From positions 111,823 through 175,822 of the forward strand of contig NZ_JASBQY010000008.1 of assembly GCF_029960645.1 (NCBI RefSeq): DNA of 64,000 bases. Direction: 5' to 3'. Shown here in pieces: positions 9,750 through 19,275 of the stretch. Under the pieces are notes generated by a model, which did no database searches, was not told the DNA's origin, and saw only the letters and a list, made by a program, of their open reading frames with translations. How positions within the stretch are numbered: position 1 is the stretch's first letter; every line of letters begins with the position of its first letter. The translations under genes and the position numbers were made by a program. Origin of the DNA: Arthrobacter sp. AL12 (GTDB lineage Bacteria > Actinomycetota > Actinomycetes > Actinomycetales > Micrococcaceae).

Positions 9750-10676
9750 TTACCGGAGCCGTCGTTCCAGATCCAGCGGTATGCGTCCCGTCACGCCGCG
9801 GACGCCGTCGACGAATCCGCGGGCTGCAGCGCACAGCAGCTTGCCCCTGCCGGGGCTGAAGCTGAACCGCAGCACATGTGCCTTCAGTTCCTCCACAAGC
9901 CGTCTCGCCGTCCAGACGGGGGCCTTCAATGCGTAGCGCAGGGTGAGGACCGTGCCGTTCCGGGAAATATAGTAGACCCGCGCGGGCGAGTGGTAATTGT
10001 AGGAGATCTCCCGGCCGCCGAGCCGGACCGGGCGCCCCAGCAGCACGCCCGGCTGCCGCTGGCCAAGGTCGTGCGCAATGTCACAGCCCGCACCCACCAG
10101 CACGCTGAGCCCGGCAGAACGGGCACGCATGGTGTATTCGGAGTCCACACCGTCGATGAAGAGGCCTTCATCGAAGCGCCCGATCCGGTCCACCGTGGAG
10201 CGCGGCAGGACAAACCCGGATTGCATCGGGTCGAAGGCGTTCACGAACGGACCGGTGCCGGAGATTGTGGGCACGGGATGGCCGCTGTAGGACGCTGCGC
10301 AGACGACCCCGACGTCGATCCCGGCCTTCCGGGCCTCATCATAGGTTCGCAGTGCGCGTTCGGCGTACCCATCGGTAATGACGGAATCCTGGTCGAGGGT
10401 AAGGAAGAACGCCGGGTCCCAGGTCGTTTCGGCGAGCTTGAGTCCCGCGTTAAGGGCCGCCGCTATCCCGAGGTTGGTCGGCTGGCGGATGATCACAGCT
10501 CCCTCGCCGGCAAGGCGGGTGTAGAGCCCGGAAAGTTCTGCGGGGGAGCCGTCGTCGACCACCACCACGTGGGGGACCTGGACCAGCAGTGCACGGACAG
10601 TGCCCAGCAGGGTCTCCGGAGGTGAGTACGCTGCAATCACGGCGGCGACGGAGGGACGATTGTCGCTAGGAGGCAT
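9750..10676 (-). CDS. family 2 glycosyltransferase, rhamnosyltransferase-like
   Basis: A 308-residue GT2, paralogous to the one at 5554-6444: both share VVVVDDGSP, GIAAALNAG, DQDS and LFIDGVDSEY in the same order and spacing. The family uses dTDP-rhamnose in many surface polysaccharides, so a second rhamnosyl linkage is the natural guess. Its start (ATG 10676) overlaps the flippase end by 11 nt, a sign of translational coupling. No membrane helix. Confidence 0.88.
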   Translation of the reverse strand: MPPSDNRPSVAAVIAAYSPPETLLGTVRALLVQVPHVVVVDDGSPAELSGLYTRLAGEGAVIIRQPTNLGIAAALNAGLKLAETTWDPAFFLTLDQDSVITDGYAERALRTYDEARKAGIDVGVVCAASYSGHPVPTISGTGPFVNAFDPMQSGFVLPRSTVDRIGRFDEGLFIDGVDSEYTMRARSAGLSVLVGAGCDIAHDLGQRQPGVLLGRPVRLGGREISYNYHSPARVYYISRNGTVLTLRYALKAPVWTARRLVEELKAHVLRFSFSPGRGKLLCAAARGFVDGVRGVTGRIPLDLERRLR

Positions 10677-11898
10677 GGTCGGGTGCCCTTTCTTCAGGGA
10701 GGAGCTTGAGGCCGGGGATCAACAGGGCGAAGAACAGGACAGCTTCGCTGAGTGCCATGCCCAGGGCGATGCCCGGTGCGTTCCCGGCGGCGCCGGCCCA
10801 GAGCATCACGGCCACCCCGAAGACAGCGGAGACCAGTGTCCAACGGAGCACGGTCGACTGGCGGCCGGCGGGAATCAGGAGGTTGCGGATGAACGGGGTG
10901 CTCGCGCTCAGGAACACGAACGCGATCCCATAATAGGCGCAGAGCAGGGTGCTCGCCTGGGCCTGGCCGGCAAAAAGGAGGCTGCTCACGAAAGGCCCCG
11001 CCAGCGTGAGGATGACCGCTCCGGCCACCCCGAGTCCCGCATGCGCCCAGATGGCGGCCAGATGCCGGCGACGGCGGTTGATGGCGTCTCTTTCGATCGT
11101 CCAGCTCTGGAAGGCGTTGCCCAGGGCGATGACGGTAAACAGGCCGAAACGGTAGAGCGTGTCCGCCGTCGCCAGGCTTCCGGACGCCTGCGGGGCAGTT
11201 GTCGCCGTCGCGATCGGCGCGGGGGTGGACGCGTAGGCGCTGCCCGCGAGACTGATCCCTGCCGTCTTGCCCTGGCGGCGGAGGTCGGCCAGGGTGCCGC
11301 GCAGGCTGAGCGGGAGCCACGCGCCCGGGGCCGCGAACGCCCGGTGGAACCCCACCAGCGAGCCGAGGGTGGCCAGCGCGAGCAGGGCGGTGTAACTCCA
11401 GAGCTGCTGCGTCAGCAGCAGCACCGGGGCCGCCGCCACTGTGGCCAGAAAACGGGGGATCGTGTCGTAGAGCGCCAGCAGCCGCGGCTGGCCTACTCCG
11501 ATGCAGAACCATGCCGGTGACATTCCGGTCAGGGCAACAGCCCAGCACATCGCGGCTGCCTCCAGCCGGAACTGCGGCACGGCGACGACGGCGGCCACCA
11601 CCCCGGCCAGCGGAAGCACCGCCACGAGCAGCAGCAGCCTTGTACGGATGCTGCGGAGGTAAATCAGCCCGCGTTCCCGGTTGTCAGCGGCCCGGGCGAT
11701 CGCCACTGGGCCGTCGACATTCCATCCCCACAGCAGGACCGTAGCCGCGAAAGTGCCGATCGCCTGCCCGGCAATAACACTGGAGATGCCCTCCCCGCCA
11801 ACCACCGTGGAGACAACGGGCAGGAGCAGCAGTGGGGTGATCAGGGACAGGAGTGGAAGGACCGCGAATCCGGACAGGCGGAGCAGTACGGTCTTCAT
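10666..11898 (-). CDS. polysaccharide flippase (Wzx/MATE-like, MOP superfamily)
   Basis: A 410-residue integral membrane protein with about 12 hydrophobic helices and few charged residues within them, the layout of lipid-linked oligosaccharide flippases. The start MKTVLLRLSG at ATG 11898 begins just before the first helix; a longer in-frame extension upstream is Arg/Pro-rich and not convincing. It is the first gene of the minus-strand glycosyltransferase run and overlaps the next by 11 nt. It would move the polyprenyl-linked repeat unit across the membrane. The family diverges widely, so this is a topology and context call. Confidence 0.75.
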   Translation of the reverse strand: MKTVLLRLSGFAVLPLLSLITPLLLLPVVSTVVGGEGISSVIAGQAIGTFAATVLLWGWNVDGPVAIARAADNRERGLIYLRSIRTRLLLLVAVLPLAGVVAAVVAVPQFRLEAAAMCWAVALTGMSPAWFCIGVGQPRLLALYDTIPRFLATVAAAPVLLLTQQLWSYTALLALATLGSLVGFHRAFAAPGAWLPLSLRGTLADLRRQGKTAGISLAGSAYASTPAPIATATTAPQASGSLATADTLYRFGLFTVIALGNAFQSWTIERDAINRRRRHLAAIWAHAGLGVAGAVILTLAGPFVSSLLFAGQAQASTLLCAYYGIAFVFLSASTPFIRNLLIPAGRQSTVLRWTLVSAVFGVAVMLWAGAAGNAPGIALGMALSEAVLFFALLIPGLKLLPEERAPDHAS

Positions 11899-12049
11899 TC
11901 GTGCGGGTGTCCTTGGTGGTCTCGGGGGCTGCCTCGATCTTACGGGATGGCCGCCGGGCAGCCGCGCCGGCCGGCACGGTTCGCATAGGATAAACCGGTA
12001 TGGGCGCCGCCTCGGCGCCGCGACGTGCCCGTCCAAGCGAAGCGAGTCC

Positions 12050-12817
12050 ATGAATTCCTCACCCCTGAACAGCCCAGCCGTGCGCGCCAGCGTCTGCATG
12101 GCCAGCTACAACGGTGCGGCCTTCATCACGGAGCAGGTCGAGTCGATCCTGGCCCAGCTGGGGCAGCGGGACGAGCTCGTGATCGTCGACGATGCCTCCA
12201 CCGACGGGACGCGGGAGCTGGTGCGCAGCTTCGCCGATCCGCGGATCCGGCTGATCGAGGCAACAGCCAACCAGGGCTATGTCAGGTCGTTCGAGCAGGC
12301 CTGCCGGGCAAGCTCCGGAGCGAGCGTTCTGCTCGCGGACCAGGACGACGTCTGGACCGACGGCCGGCTTGAGCTGATGCTGACCGCACTCGAAGAGCAC
12401 CAGGTCGTGGCGAGTAATTTCGACGTCCTCGGCGGCGGCCCCCGGCCCGCGATACCGCGGCTCCGCAGCAGTGACACCAACCGGAGGGCTGCCAACCTGC
12501 TGGGGATCCTCGTCGGCTACCGCGCCTACTACGGGTGCGGAATGGCCTTCCGCCGCGAGGTCCTGGATATGTTCGCCCCCGTACCGCCCTACCTGCGGGA
12601 ATCGCACGACCTCTGGCTGGCGATCTGCGGCAACGTTCTGGGTTCCATCGGGCACCTGGACGAGTCCACCCTGCTGCGGCGGATTCACGGCGATAACGCG
12701 ACTCCCCGGGGCTGGCGCTCGCTGCCGGTCATCCTGGCCGCCCGGGTGGTCCTGGTCCGCCTGCTGCTTGAAGCGGTCCGCCGGCGTTCCCGCGTGCGCC
12801 CGGCCCCGGGCTCCTAG
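12050..12817 (+). CDS. family 2 glycosyltransferase
   Basis: A 255-residue GT2. CMASYNGAAFITEQVESIL opens the fold, VIVDDASTDGT and LADQDDVW are the donor-binding and DXD-type motifs, and YYGCGMAF and SHDLWLAICG follow in the order seen in WcaA-like transferases. I chose ATG 12050; its Shine-Dalgarno is weak, but a 17-codon frame beginning at ATG 12000 ends with TGA overlapping this ATG (ATGA), so coupled translation is possible. It is divergent from the flippase and 45 nt upstream of rmlB. Confidence 0.88.
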   Translation: MNSSPLNSPAVRASVCMASYNGAAFITEQVESILAQLGQRDELVIVDDASTDGTRELVRSFADPRIRLIEATANQGYVRSFEQACRASSGASVLLADQDDVWTDGRLELMLTALEEHQVVASNFDVLGGGPRPAIPRLRSSDTNRRAANLLGILVGYRAYYGCGMAFRREVLDMFAPVPPYLRESHDLWLAICGNVLGSIGHLDESTLLRRIHGDNATPRGWRSLPVILAARVVLVRLLLEAVRRRSRVRPAPGS

Positions 12818-12850
12818 CCAGCGTCTCCGGCGCAACGTTGGCCATGCCGG

Positions 12851-12856
12851 TAAGCT
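12851..12856 (+). promoter_or_regulatory. -10 element (TAAGCT) for leaderless rmlB
   Basis: TAAGCT ends exactly 6 nt before ATG 12863, which would put transcription start on the A of the ATG. No Shine-Dalgarno precedes the ATG. No clear -35 is seen. Confidence 0.4.
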
Positions 12857-12862
12857 GGCTGA

Positions 12863-13861
<999 letters not shown>

Positions 13862-13864
13862 ATT

Positions 13865-15289
13865 ATGTCGATCGAGTTCTCGAAAAAGCTGACCGCCCAT
13901 GAAACCCCGATTCCCGGCGTTGTCCTGTACGACCTTCCAGTCCACGGTGACAACCGGGGCTGGTTCAAGGAGAACTGGCAGCGGGAAAAGATGGTGGCCC
14001 TCGGCCTGCCGGACTTCCGCCCGGTACAAAACAACATCTCGTTTAACGAGTTGGCCGGGACCACCCGGGGCATCCACGCCGAGCCGTGGGACAAGTTCAT
14101 CTCAGTCGCGACCGGCCGGATTTTCGGTGCCTGGGTGGATCTGCGCGAGGGACCCGCGTTCGGGGCGGTGTTCACCGCCGAGCTGGATCCGAGCCAGGCC
14201 ATCTTCATCCCCCGGGGCGTGGGCAACGCGTTCCAGACCCTGGAGGACAACACCGCGTACACCTACCTCGTCAATGACCACTGGTCCGCGGACGCGCAGG
14301 GCCGGTACACTTTCTTGAACCTGGCCGATGAGACCGCCGCCATTGCCTGGCCGATCCCGTTGGAGCAGGCGGAACTCTCCGACAAGGACAAGGCACACCC
14401 CCGCCTCGCGGACGTCGTGCCGATGCCAGCGAAGAAAATCCTCGTCGTCGGCGCGGGCGGCCAGCTTGGCACGGCGCTGCGGGAACTCTACGCCGGCGAC
14501 GCGGGCGTTGAATTCGCCGGGCGCGCACAGTTCGATCTCGGCAGCGACGAGGCCTTCACCTCGCGGAACTGGAAGAACTACTCGGCCATTATCAACGCGG
14601 CCGCTTACACCGCCGTCGACGCCGCCGAGACCTCCGAGGGCCGCAGTGCTGCGTGGGCGGTCAACGTCACCGCCGTTGCCCGCCTCGCCCGGGCCGCCGT
14701 CGACCATGACCTGACCATGGTGCATGTCTCCTCGGACTACGTCTTCGACGGGACCCGTGAGTCGCACAGCGAAGATGAGCAGCTCTCGCCGCTGGGGGTC
14801 TACGGGCAGACCAAGGCCGCCGCGGATGCCGTGGTCAGCGTCGTGCCGCGCCACTACATCGTGCGTACCAGCTGGGTGATCGGCGAGGGCAACAACTTCG
14901 TCCGGACGATGGCGTCGCTGGCGGCGCGGGGCATCAAACCCGCCGTCGTGAACGACCAGGTCGGGCGGCTCAGCTTCACCGAGGACATCGCAGCGGGGAT
15001 CCGGCACCTGATCTCCACCGGCGCACCGTATGGAACCTACAACCTGAGCAACGACGGTGACCCGCAGAGCTGGGCGGACATCGCGGCGGACGTCTACGAA
15101 CTGGAAGGCGCCACCCGGACAGACGTCACCGGCGTCAGCACGGAGGAGTACTTCCGCGGGAAGACCGTTGCGCCGCGGCCAGCGAACAGCGTCCTGGACC
15201 TGTCCCGGATCAAGGCTGCCGGCTATGCTCCGGCGGAGGCGGGGGACCGGCTGCAGGCTTACCTGCGCGGCTCCCGGGCTTCCTCCTAA
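13865..15289 (+). CDS. rmlCD: fused dTDP-4-dehydrorhamnose 3,5-epimerase / dTDP-4-dehydrorhamnose reductase
   Basis: A 474-residue two-domain protein giving the last two steps to dTDP-L-rhamnose. Residues 1 to about 185 are an RmlC cupin: TTRGIHAEP keeps the catalytic histidine, and FIPRGVGNAFQTL and AYTYLVNDHW keep the barrel and the active-site tyrosine. From about residue 190 (KKILVVGAGGQLG) begins an RmlD short-chain reductase, with VHVSSDYVFDG and the YxxxK in VYGQTK. The frame is continuous with no internal stop, and this fusion is the usual form in Arthrobacter relatives. It ends 32 nt before a strong terminator. Confidence 0.93.
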   Translation: MSIEFSKKLTAHETPIPGVVLYDLPVHGDNRGWFKENWQREKMVALGLPDFRPVQNNISFNELAGTTRGIHAEPWDKFISVATGRIFGAWVDLREGPAFGAVFTAELDPSQAIFIPRGVGNAFQTLEDNTAYTYLVNDHWSADAQGRYTFLNLADETAAIAWPIPLEQAELSDKDKAHPRLADVVPMPAKKILVVGAGGQLGTALRELYAGDAGVEFAGRAQFDLGSDEAFTSRNWKNYSAIINAAAYTAVDAAETSEGRSAAWAVNVTAVARLARAAVDHDLTMVHVSSDYVFDGTRESHSEDEQLSPLGVYGQTKAAADAVVSVVPRHYIVRTSWVIGEGNNFVRTMASLAARGIKPAVVNDQVGRLSFTEDIAAGIRHLISTGAPYGTYNLSNDGDPQSWADIAADVYELEGATRTDVTGVSTEEYFRGKTVAPRPANSVLDLSRIKAAGYAPAEAGDRLQAYLRGSRASS

Positions 15290-15320
15290 CCGCCGGCCCG
15301 AGGCAAGCTCAACGCGAAAA

Positions 15321-15364
15321 GACCCCCGCCGGCCGCCACCATTGGGTGGCGGCCGGCGGGGGTC
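15321..15364. terminator. bidirectional intrinsic terminator
   Basis: A perfect 20-bp inverted repeat (15321-15340 and 15345-15364) around a 4-base loop, flanked by AAAA on the left and TTT on the right. It sits between the convergent rmlCD and DUF2142 genes and can stop transcription from both. Confidence 0.9.
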
Positions 15365-15378
15365 TTTGCGGCTCAGGC

Positions 15379-16980
15379 TCAGGCGGAGGGGAGCGGCTTG
15401 GCGTCCTCCGCGGCGGCGGACCGGGTTCCAGGGGACTGGGGAACCGTGCTGGGGGCGTGGGAACCGAGGGCAGGAGTGTCCGCCGCAAGCGGGTACTGGG
15501 CCGGGGCGGTGCTGCGGTACAGCAGCATCGCGCCCGCGGTCAGCGCCGCCAGGTACGCCAGCGCCAGGACCACCCAGCCGAAGGGCGGCTGCCAGAGCGG
15601 GGCGGTGATCATGTCGCCCCAGTTGGCGGGATCCTGGATGCCGATCACATAGCGGCGGAGGCCGTACACAAAGCTGTAGAAGTGGCCGAACACCATCAGC
15701 CCCAGCAGAATCTTGATTCCCCGGCGCAGAGCCACCGAGTTGCCGACCGCGCAGTGGCGCAAGGCGACGCCGCAGGAGGCTATCAGCACCACGACCAGGG
15801 CCAGGATGTACCGCCCCTGCCAGATGATTCCGACGTCTTTCGCCAGCGGAATCTGCAGCAGCGCCGGAAGGGCGATGACCCCAACCAGCAGGAAGCCGAC
15901 GGCCAGGCGTCCCGCGCGGTTGGCCGCGGACAGGGCCGCCACGATGCTGCCGCCAATCAGGGCTGACCAGATTACCAGCACGCCGGAAGGACCCAGCGTG
16001 TCCAGCCAGCCCAAATAAGAGACGTAGCCTGCAGCGAAGTCAAAGGTCTTGTCCAACATGATGGCGGCGACTTCCAGCGGGGTCGCGTCGATGCCCTGGC
16101 CCATCAGGTTCTGCAGGCTGTCGGCGGCTTTGAGCCAGAGCAGCGAAAGCGCGCATCCGAAGCCCACGACGGCAACCATCGCCCACAGGAAGCGCTGCCG
16201 CCGGACGGCCAACAGGGGCCCCAGCCCGAAGAGGAGCAGCGACCCGGCTACGGCAAGGGCCAGCCACACCAGTGACGCGGCACGGGTGTTGGCCAGGACG
16301 GCGGCAGAGACGGCCGCCATGGCAAGCGGCCCCGCCCACGCTCCCTTGGTACTGATCCGCTCCCAGCTCAGGCACAGGCCGGTGAAGACAGCCAGCGACG
16401 ACGCAATTTCCAGGGCATTGGGGTTCACCGCTCCGGCGAGGAACAGCACCATCGGGGTCACCGCGAAACTTCCGATGAACAGCGGCAGGCGGCGCCGCTG
16501 CAGACCTCCCAGCGCTGAAAACGCCAGGGCCAGGAATGCGGCGCTCAGCAGGCCACTCACGACCCGCATTCCATAGATCGCCTTGGCGCCGGAGAGAACC
16601 AGACTGGGCAGGCCGGTCACCGCGTAGTACATGGGGTTGTAATTGCCGGCGCTCGTCAGCGCCTTTATGGGAGTCTCGTCCGCGGGCAGCTGCGGGCTGC
16701 AGTCGGCGGCGATTGCCGGCTTGAATGCGTAGCATGACGAAAGGCCGTCGACGGAGGCAATATATACCGGGACGACGACCTGGGACCGTTCGCCCTGGGC
16801 CGTGCCCGATTCGCCCCGGAGTTGGCCGCGGACCACGGCACCGGCTTTGATCGTGTGCGCCTGCTCGTCCGGGACGGAAATCAGGGGGCTGGCCAGGGAC
16901 CAAAGGGTGGTGAGTGTCGCCAGCACGGCAAATGCCGTCAGAAAGCGCAGCAGCCCGGGGGACATGGATCCGAGTTTCAC
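15379..16980 (-). CDS. DUF2142 polytopic membrane protein (copy 1)
   Basis: A 533-residue protein. A first helix is followed by SVPDEQAHTIKAGAVVRG, the DUF2142 hallmark (an acidic-His patch just outside the membrane), then a loop with paired cysteines (SSCYAF, AADCSP), SAGNYNPMYYAVTGLPSL, and 10 or so further helices. The overall plan resembles GT-C lipid-sugar-dependent transferases (inference). Start is GTG 16980 (ATG 16965 possible). It is about 40 percent alike by eye to the protein at 17638-19275, with the same order of motifs, so the pair are paralogues. Confidence 0.82.
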   Translation of the reverse strand: MKLGSMSPGLLRFLTAFAVLATLTTLWSLASPLISVPDEQAHTIKAGAVVRGQLRGESGTAQGERSQVVVPVYIASVDGLSSCYAFKPAIAADCSPQLPADETPIKALTSAGNYNPMYYAVTGLPSLVLSGAKAIYGMRVVSGLLSAAFLALAFSALGGLQRRRLPLFIGSFAVTPMVLFLAGAVNPNALEIASSLAVFTGLCLSWERISTKGAWAGPLAMAAVSAAVLANTRAASLVWLALAVAGSLLLFGLGPLLAVRRQRFLWAMVAVVGFGCALSLLWLKAADSLQNLMGQGIDATPLEVAAIMLDKTFDFAAGYVSYLGWLDTLGPSGVLVIWSALIGGSIVAALSAANRAGRLAVGFLLVGVIALPALLQIPLAKDVGIIWQGRYILALVVVLIASCGVALRHCAVGNSVALRRGIKILLGLMVFGHFYSFVYGLRRYVIGIQDPANWGDMITAPLWQPPFGWVVLALAYLAALTAGAMLLYRSTAPAQYPLAADTPALGSHAPSTVPQSPGTRSAAAEDAKPLPSA

Positions 16981-17149
16981 GGGAAGGATAGTTCTCTCTG
17001 TGGGGGCCGGAGGTCTGGATTAACTCTACTTGCTGCCCGCCGGGACAACGCGAGGTGGACAAGACCCACGTCTGGTCTAGACTGTTTTGGTGTCATTGGG
17101 CGAGTACGGTGCCCGGCACTCCAACGAGTACAGGCGGTAGTTTCGAATC

Positions 17150-17641
17150 ATGCAGGGTAGTTCTCTAAGCCTGGTTGACCGTCTGAAAAATATCGTGCAC
17201 AACGGATACCTCGTCAAATTCCTTGTCGTCGGGGTGGCATCGTTCGCCATTGACCTGGGCCTACTGGCGTTGCTCCACGAGGTCGGGGGAATGGACCTGT
17301 GGATCGCCACGCCGATCGCATTCCTCGCCAGCCTGGTCTTCAACTTCCTGGTCCAGCGAAAGTTCACCTTCCAGTCCGGCGCACGCGCGCACGTGAGCTT
17401 CCTGAAATACGGCGTCCTGGTCATTTTCAACCTCGTAGCCATCGACGTCATCGTCAACCTTTTTGCTGCCTCGGGCGTCTCCTACGCTGTGGGCAAAGTG
17501 GTTGCCACCGTCGTCACGACCGCTTGGAACTTCCTGCTGTACAAATACTGGATTTTCAAACCGCGCCCCGCGGATTCCGCGGACGGCACTGCCTCCGCCG
17601 AAGCGGCCGAAGCAGTGGCCAAGCCTTCTTCCCAGGACTAA
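17150..17641 (+). CDS. GtrA family membrane protein
   Basis: A 163-residue protein with four hydrophobic helices. KFLVVGVASFAIDLGLLALL at the first helix and FLVQRKFTFQ between helices two and three are typical of GtrA, as is WNFLLYKYWIFK near the end. GtrA proteins are thought to help flip polyprenyl-phosphate-linked sugars for glycan modification. It stands alone on the plus strand between two DUF2142 genes; its TAA stop shares two bases with the stop of the convergent DUF2142 gene. A Ser/Ala/Glu-rich tail follows the last helix. Confidence 0.9.
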   Translation: MQGSSLSLVDRLKNIVHNGYLVKFLVVGVASFAIDLGLLALLHEVGGMDLWIATPIAFLASLVFNFLVQRKFTFQSGARAHVSFLKYGVLVIFNLVAIDVIVNLFAASGVSYAVGKVVATVVTTAWNFLLYKYWIFKPRPADSADGTASAEAAEAVAKPSSQD

Positions 17642-19275
17642 CTCGCGCCCTGCCGGCCGGGCCTGGACCAGCGGATCAGCTGCTGTCCGCTGAACAGGTA
17701 CGCGTATAGTGCCGATGCGCCGACGTAGACCAGGGCGGCATAGGCCAGGGTCAAGAGGATCCATCCCAACGGCGGCTGCCAGCCCGGATGGGTGATCATC
17801 ACCTGCCAGTTGCTGGTGTCGCGTAGTCCCACCACGTACCGGCGGAGGATGTACACAAAGGTGTAAACGTGCGCGATCGCGCCTACGGTGACCACAACGC
17901 GTGCGAGGCCTCGGAAGCCGGGAGTGGGGTTGAAGCTGCGGAACCGGATGGCCATCCCCGCGGCTATCACTGTAATCACAAACAGCGGAAGGTTGTAGCG
18001 GCCCTGCCAGATGTAGCCCACCGTGGTGATGAGGCCCGCCTGGACGACCGCGGGGACGAGTGCCAGGGCGCCGAGGGCAATCCAGAAACCCACCGCGTTG
18101 CGCCTCGGCCGCGCCATGAAGGGAACGAGCAGGGCGAGTATCAGGAGCATGCTCCAGAACTGGATGACCGCTTGTGGTGCCGGTACTTCCAGCCAGCCCA
18201 TCACCCCGATGTATTGAGGCACGAAGTCGAACGCCCGGTCCAGCATAGTCAGGAAGGCCTGATGAGGCCGGGCGCCTTCCACGACGTTGGAGATTCCTTC
18301 GGGGGCTGCGGCTGTGGACCCGGGAGCGAAGAGCATCAGGACAATCCACAGCATCCCGAGTCCCATGGAGACCACTATGAAGGCGATCGCGGCGAGCACC
18401 CGGCGGTCGCGGAACAGGCTCCAGAGACTGCGGAGCCCGTAGAAGGACACGGCGACGATGAACGCCACCAGCAGCCAGACCAACGAAACGTTGCGGGTGT
18501 TGGCAAGGACGGCCGCTGAGACGCCGACGGTGACGATCGCCGGCTTCACCCGGGACGGGTTTCGGGCATTCTCCAGGCACACCAGCAGGCCGCAGAAGAC
18601 CGCCATGGTCGCGGCGACTTCCAGGGAGTTGGGGTTGATGCCGGAGCTGAGGAAGAAAACCATCGGCGTCAAGGCCACGGCGGCCGCCGTGACCGGCCAT
18701 TTGGGCCGTTTGAGCCGGGTAAGCGCCGTCAGGCCTGCCGCCAGGAAGGCCGTAGCGAGGAGTGCGCTGACAATTCGCATGCCCAGCAGGGCCGGGGCCC
18801 CGGTCAGGAAGAGGCTGGGGAGACCCACCAGCCAGTAGTACATCGGGTTATACAGGCCGGCGGACGTCACGCCCAGAGTGAGGTAGTTATCGTCTGTGGG
18901 GATCGCCGGCGCGCATGAGGCCGTCACGTCTTTCTTGAACGCAGTGCATGTCTGGGCGGAGAGGTTCGCGATATAGGAAGGGACCTGGACGTGGACGCCG
19001 TGGCCGTAGGACTGGCCTTCCTGGACCATGAACTGTCCCCGTGCGACTGCCGCGGCCTTGATCGTGTGGGATGGCTCATCCGGGTAGGCCATTAGGGGCG
19101 TGGCCAGTACCCAGAGCGAGGCCATCAGGGCAAACAGCGCGAAGACGCGAAAGAAGAGCCTGACCGGGCCGCCGGCAGCGGCCCGGTCGGCCGCGGTCGT
19201 GACGTTTTGTGCGCTCCCCGGGCTACCGGCGGTGCCTGGCCGGGTGGAAAGGAGTCCTGAACTACTGGTTGACAT
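17638..19275 (-). CDS. DUF2142 polytopic membrane protein (copy 2)
   Basis: A 545-residue paralogue of the protein at 15379-16980. Shared blocks in the same order are ATPLMAYPDEPSHTIKAAAV, a cysteine-paired loop (QTCTAFKKDV, ASCAPAIP), SAGLYNPMYYWLVGLPSL, GINPNSLEVAA and a C-terminal WQPPLGW. About a dozen helices are predicted. It has an extra soluble N-terminus of about 35 residues. Its start overlaps the PstS-like gene by 14 nt, so the two are translated from one message. Exact function unknown; an envelope-glycan transferase or assembly role is inferred. Confidence 0.82.
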   Translation of the reverse strand: MSTSSSGLLSTRPGTAGSPGSAQNVTTAADRAAAGGPVRLFFRVFALFALMASLWVLATPLMAYPDEPSHTIKAAAVARGQFMVQEGQSYGHGVHVQVPSYIANLSAQTCTAFKKDVTASCAPAIPTDDNYLTLGVTSAGLYNPMYYWLVGLPSLFLTGAPALLGMRIVSALLATAFLAAGLTALTRLKRPKWPVTAAAVALTPMVFFLSSGINPNSLEVAATMAVFCGLLVCLENARNPSRVKPAIVTVGVSAAVLANTRNVSLVWLLVAFIVAVSFYGLRSLWSLFRDRRVLAAIAFIVVSMGLGMLWIVLMLFAPGSTAAAPEGISNVVEGARPHQAFLTMLDRAFDFVPQYIGVMGWLEVPAPQAVIQFWSMLLILALLVPFMARPRRNAVGFWIALGALALVPAVVQAGLITTVGYIWQGRYNLPLFVITVIAAGMAIRFRSFNPTPGFRGLARVVVTVGAIAHVYTFVYILRRYVVGLRDTSNWQVMITHPGWQPPLGWILLTLAYAALVYVGASALYAYLFSGQQLIRWSRPGRQGAS

